A stretch of DNA of 7,773 nucleotides, taken from NCBI GenBank assembly GCA_964619775.1, contig CAZUFB010000095.1, positions 1 to 7,773 of the forward strand, in the 5' to 3' direction. The DNA is from CAZUFB01 sp964619775 (GTDB lineage Bacteria; Actinomycetota; Coriobacteriia; Coriobacteriales; UMGS124). The notes under the pieces are model-generated. The model was not told the origin of the DNA. It saw only the letters and a program-made list of their open reading frames with translations, and made no database searches. Positions 5,534 to 7,773 of the stretch are shown in pieces. Both the position numbers and the translations under genes were made by a program. Each line of letters opens with the position of its first letter. The stretch's first letter is position 1.

Positions 5534-6376
5534 ATGCTGCCTGAGACATCCGCCGAACGCATAGGGCAACCCGACACGACCGACCGCAGGCCCGTCCCCG
5601 CCGACCCCGGTCGGCGGTATCCTGACAGCCTGCCGAGGGGAAGGCTGCCCGCCCGAAGGCCGGCGACGACCAGCGGGCAACCGGGCTGCGTCAGCCCGTA
5701 CATCCGCACGCGGCGCACCCCGCGGACAGCCGTCGCCGGCGTCGTCGGCGTGCTCGTCGTCCTGGGCGCACTGGCGGCGACGGTCGTCGTCTCGACGGCA
5801 CGCGGCCCGCTTGCCGGCGCCCCGTCCGCCATGCCCGGCCCCGACGCAGAAGTCGCCACGAGCACGCCGGTCGCGCAGTGGCGTGCCGGGACCATGCCCC
5901 ACCTCTACCAGACCGACCCCGCCTGGGCGGACGAACCGTATGCCGGGGCGACCGTGGCGCAAAGCGGGTGCGGCCCCACCTGCCTCACGATGGTGTACGT
6001 CTACCTTACCGGGAAGACCGACTACAATCCCGCCTCGATGTGCGCGTTCAGCGATACCAACGGCTTTGTCGAAAACGGCCTTACCGCCTGGCGTCTCATG
6101 ACCGACGGGGCGCAGATGCTCGGCCTGACGGGCGAAGAGCTGCCGGCCGACGTCTCGACCCTCGCGAACGCACTCGCCGCAGGCGCCCCCGTCATCTGCA
6201 GCATGCGGCCGGGCGACTTCACACAGTCGGGGCACTTCATCGCCCTATGCGGGCTCGACGCAAACGGACGCGCCGTCGTCTTCGACCCCAACAGCGCCGA
6301 GCGCAGCGCGAAAACCTGGGACCTGCAGACCATTCTGGACCAGTGCGCGAACCTGTGGGCGTTCCCTACGGCGTAG
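5534..6376 (+). CDS. Membrane-anchored C39-like (papain-fold) cysteine peptidase
   Basis: This 280-residue protein has a polar Arg/Pro-rich N-terminus (1-~64), one hydrophobic helix (~65-87, TAVAGVVGVLVVLGALAATV) and an extracytoplasmic catalytic domain (~115-280). Positively charged RTRRTPR before the helix predicts N-in/C-out anchoring; no signal peptidase site or lipobox is obvious. The domain shows peptidase_C39_2-type landmarks: a nucleophile motif QSGCGPTCLTMVY (Cys146, oxyanion Gln143), SGHFIAL (His234) and VFDPNS (Asp251). Substrate is unknown; relatives include cell-wall or surface proteins and many uncharacterised ones. It lacks an ABC transporter domain and no bacteriocin precursor is nearby, so a leader-peptide role is not supported. 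ATG 5534 has AGGGAGG (5521-5527) six bases upstream. It diverges from copA and is probably monocistronic or followed by the dehydrogenase 215 bases on. Confidence 0.82.
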   Translation: MLPETSAERIGQPDTTDRRPVPADPGRRYPDSLPRGRLPARRPATTSGQPGCVSPYIRTRRTPRTAVAGVVGVLVVLGALAATVVVSTARGPLAGAPSAMPGPDAEVATSTPVAQWRAGTMPHLYQTDPAWADEPYAGATVAQSGCGPTCLTMVYVYLTGKTDYNPASMCAFSDTNGFVENGLTAWRLMTDGAQMLGLTGEELPADVSTLANALAAGAPVICSMRPGDFTQSGHFIALCGLDANGRAVVFDPNSAERSAKTWDLQTILDQCANLWAFPTA

Positions 6377-6470
6377 CCGCCGGCCCCCGAGGTCCGGGGG
6401 GCGGCCGAGCCGCAGCCGGCGGCGCCCTCGCAGTCTCGGACGCCCTCCCCCGACCCCGGCTTCCGGGTTT
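6377..6470 (+). terminator. Hairpins after the peptidase gene
   Basis: Directly after the stop, CCGCC (6377-6381) and CCCC (6384-6387) pair with GGGG (6396-6399) and GGCGG (6400-6404), with a GG bulge. Further on, CCCGG (6455-6459) and CCGGG (6463-6467) form a 5-bp stem with a 3-base loop followed by TTT (6468-6470). The second has the order of an intrinsic terminator but is small; the first has no T-run. Either could separate the peptidase transcript from the dehydrogenase gene. Confidence 0.4.
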
Positions 6471-6514
6471 CCCTGCGCGCGGGTCTGAGCGGCGCGGCCT
6501 GCGGCCCCGCAAAC

Positions 6515-6524
6515 GGTGTATGCT
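6515..6524 (+). promoter_or_regulatory. Candidate -10 region of the dehydrogenase gene
   Basis: GGTGTATGCT (6515-6524) contains TATGCT, four of six matches to TATAAT, about 70 bases before the start codon. The identical ten bases lie in the copA control region. The stretch 17 bases upstream is GC-rich with no recognisable -35. Treat as a hint only. Confidence 0.3.
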
Positions 6525-6591
6525 TGCCCGCAGACAACCTCCGCCGGCTGCAACCCCGACGCAGCCGCCGCACGACAGCAAGGAGCCTGCC

Positions 6592-7590
6592 ATGTCCGTC
6601 AACATCTGCATCCTGGGCGACCGCGGCTACTACGAGCGCGTCTTTCCCGACAACCCCTACCTCGACGGCGACCGGTGCCTGTTTTTGGGCCACGACGCCA
6701 CCGACGACGAGGTCGTCGCCGCCATGCCCGACGCCGAGGTGCTGCTCGTCGACGCCATCACGCCGGTCACGGCAGCCCTCATCGAGCGCCTTCCCCGCCT
6801 CAGGCTCATAAACTCCGAAGGCGTCGCCTTCGACAAAATCGACCTGGCCTGCGCCGCCGCCCACGGGGTGTACGTCTGCAACAACCAGGGCATGAACGCC
6901 GGGGCCGTCGCCGAGCAGGCCATCCTGCTGATGCTCGGCCTGCTGCGCGGGGTGGTCGCAGGCGACGCGGCCGTGCGCGCCGGCCGCCAGATGGAGGTGA
7001 AGCTGCGCGGCATGCGCGAGGGCGTCACCGACCTGGCCGACTGCACGGTGGGGATCGTGGGCCTAGGCTGCATCGGGCAGGCGACGGCCGCACGGCTCAA
7101 GGCGTTCGGGACGCGCGTGCTCTACACGGGGCGCTCCCGCAAAGACCCTGCGCTCGAGGCGCAGCTGGGAGCGGAGTGGTGCGGCGGCTTGGAGGAGATG
7201 CTGCCGCAGTGCGACTTCGCAAGCATCCACTGCGCGGTGACCCCGCAGACGACGGGGCTGGTGGACGACGCCTTCCTGGCGCGGATGCGCCCCGACGCCT
7301 ACCTGGTCAACACCGCCCGCGGAGAGATCGTCGACAACGACGCGCTCGCCCGGGCGCTCGTCGCCGGCACCATCGCCGGGGCGGGGCTCGACACCGTCTA
7401 CCCCGAACCGGTCACGACCGACAACGTCCTGCTCAACCTGCCGCCCGAGGCCGCCGGCAGGCTGCTTTTCTCTCCGCATCTGGGCGGCATCACCACCGGC
7501 AGCATGCGCCGCGGGCAGGCGCACATGTGGGACAACGTGGCCCGCGTCGAGCGCGGCGAGCGGCCGACCTGCGTGGTCAACGGGATATAG
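6592..7590 (+). CDS. D-isomer-specific 2-hydroxyacid dehydrogenase (NAD(P)-dependent)
   Basis: The 332-residue protein has the length and layout of the family: an N-terminal substrate-binding half, a central Rossmann domain, and a return to the first domain near the C-terminus. The dinucleotide motif is GLGCIG (157-162). The catalytic triad is complete: Arg243 in NTARGE, Glu272 in YPEP and His296 in SPHLGG. The reaction is reversible reduction of a 2-oxoacid to a D-2-hydroxyacid in the cytoplasm. Beta-strand 2 ends in YTGRSRK (Arg181, Arg183) instead of the Asp typical of NAD-specific members, which favours NADP(H). Substrate cannot be read from sequence; glyoxylate/hydroxypyruvate, 2-ketoacid or phosphoglycerate-like relatives all exist. 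ATG 6592 has AAGGAG (6580-6585) six bases upstream. The frame runs open far upstream, but that part overlaps the peptidase gene in another frame and is not coding. No other pathway gene is adjacent. Confidence 0.92.
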   Translation: MSVNICILGDRGYYERVFPDNPYLDGDRCLFLGHDATDDEVVAAMPDAEVLLVDAITPVTAALIERLPRLRLINSEGVAFDKIDLACAAAHGVYVCNNQGMNAGAVAEQAILLMLGLLRGVVAGDAAVRAGRQMEVKLRGMREGVTDLADCTVGIVGLGCIGQATAARLKAFGTRVLYTGRSRKDPALEAQLGAEWCGGLEEMLPQCDFASIHCAVTPQTTGLVDDAFLARMRPDAYLVNTARGEIVDNDALARALVAGTIAGAGLDTVYPEPVTTDNVLLNLPPEAAGRLLFSPHLGGITTGSMRRGQAHMWDNVARVERGERPTCVVNGI

Positions 7591-7633
7591 GGGAAGAGGC
7601 ACAGGCAACGAGGGCTCGAGGGCTGGCACTCCG

Positions 7634-7646
7634 CCGGCCAGGCCGG
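7634..7646. repeat. Short palindrome after the dehydrogenase gene
   Basis: CCGGCC (7634-7639) and GGCCGG (7641-7646) are perfect complements around one base, folding as a 5-bp stem with a 3-base loop. It lies 44 bases past the stop. No T-run follows on either strand, so it is a weak terminator candidate at most. Confidence 0.35.
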
Positions 7647-7664
7647 GCCAAATCGACCAGGAGC

Positions 7665-7773
7665 AGACCGGCGTGTTTATGCCAGACCGTACTTTGCTAA
7701 GTTCTGCAAGCTGTGAGAAATTTACACCTTGTCGACAGCATGCTTGCAAAAGTTATCAAGCTATCTAGCAGCG
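7665..7773. promoter_or_regulatory. AT-rich region with a dyad, probable control region of the next gene
   Basis: From about 7665 the sequence becomes clearly richer in A and T than anything else in the window. It holds an inverted pair, TGCAAGC (7705-7711) and GCTTGCA (7742-7748), separated by 30 bases. Outside it, ACTTTGC (7691-7697) pairs with GCAAAAGT (7746-7753), apart from one extra A. TTGTCG (7729-7734), 19 bases before TATCAA (7754-7759), is a loose promoter-like pair. No protein-coding frame or tRNA-like fold is recognised. The likeliest role is promoter and operator sequence for a gene beyond the window. Confidence 0.4.

Noticed and set aside
5193..5549. N-terminal extension of copA up to 5549.
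   Set aside because: It runs through the operator and the likely promoter and has no family similarity; a strong ribosome site directly precedes the start at 5192.
5878..6591. Upstream extension of the dehydrogenase reading frame.
   Set aside because: It overlaps the peptidase domain in a different frame and is Arg-rich. The enzyme fold begins at 6592, next to a strong ribosome site.
7063..7749. A 228-codon minus-strand frame at the right end.
   Set aside because: It is antisense to the dehydrogenase's catalytic half and has no recognisable domain. Its first ~50 codons cover the AT-rich region, but no ribosome site supports a start there.
1..7773. CRISPR arrays, insertion sequences, integrases, toxin-antitoxin pairs, rRNA or tRNA genes.
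   Set aside because: No regularly spaced repeats, transposase or integrase motifs, terminal inverted repeats or tRNA cloverleaf sequence were seen; the only direct repeat is the 12-bp pair at 2007-2072.

Overview
The window is a GC-rich piece of bacterial chromosome, with strong G/C preference at third codon positions and clear Shine-Dalgarno sites. The best clue to its origin is the first complete gene, a LuxR-type regulator fused to about 12 membrane helices. That architecture is especially abundant in Coriobacteriia, notably the Eggerthellaceae (Eggerthella, Gordonibacter, Adlercreutzia and relatives). A one-HMA copper ATPase clustered with small copZ-like and csoR-like genes also fits a high-GC Actinomycetota host. 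The lineage is inferred from architecture and composition; no marker gene is present.

Layout. Positions 1-72 appear to be the last codons of a plus-strand gene, followed by a strong GC hairpin with a short T-run (121-162). The membrane LuxR regulator occupies 280-1989 (+). The stretch 1990-2277 has no intact gene; it holds a 12-bp direct repeat, a possible broken mini-gene (2036-2180) and a hairpin that could end transcription from the right. Three minus-strand genes follow, transcribed copA (5192-2862), copZ-like (2774-2553), csoR-like (2550-2278). A near-perfect G-tract palindrome at 5271-5295, just upstream of copA, has the form of a CsoR operator. On the plus strand come a membrane-anchored C39-like cysteine peptidase (5534-6376) and a D-isomer 2-hydroxyacid dehydrogenase (6592-7590), each with its own strong ribosome binding site. 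The last ~110 bases are much more AT-rich and contain a dyad, probably the control region of the next gene.

How the parts fit. The copper operon looks self-contained: sensor-repressor, cytoplasmic Cu(I) carrier, export ATPase and operator all lie within 3 kb, and because csoR is the last gene its repression would be autoregulatory. The LuxR protein, the peptidase and the dehydrogenase show no direct link to copper. The peptidase gene diverges from copA and shares its upstream region, so copper influence on it is possible but unproven. I did not find a convincing new multigene system. The less ordinary items are the membrane LuxR regulator, the split mini-gene with a TTA-TGA-C junction, the CopZ with a shifted metal-site methionine, and the solitary anchored C39-like peptidase.
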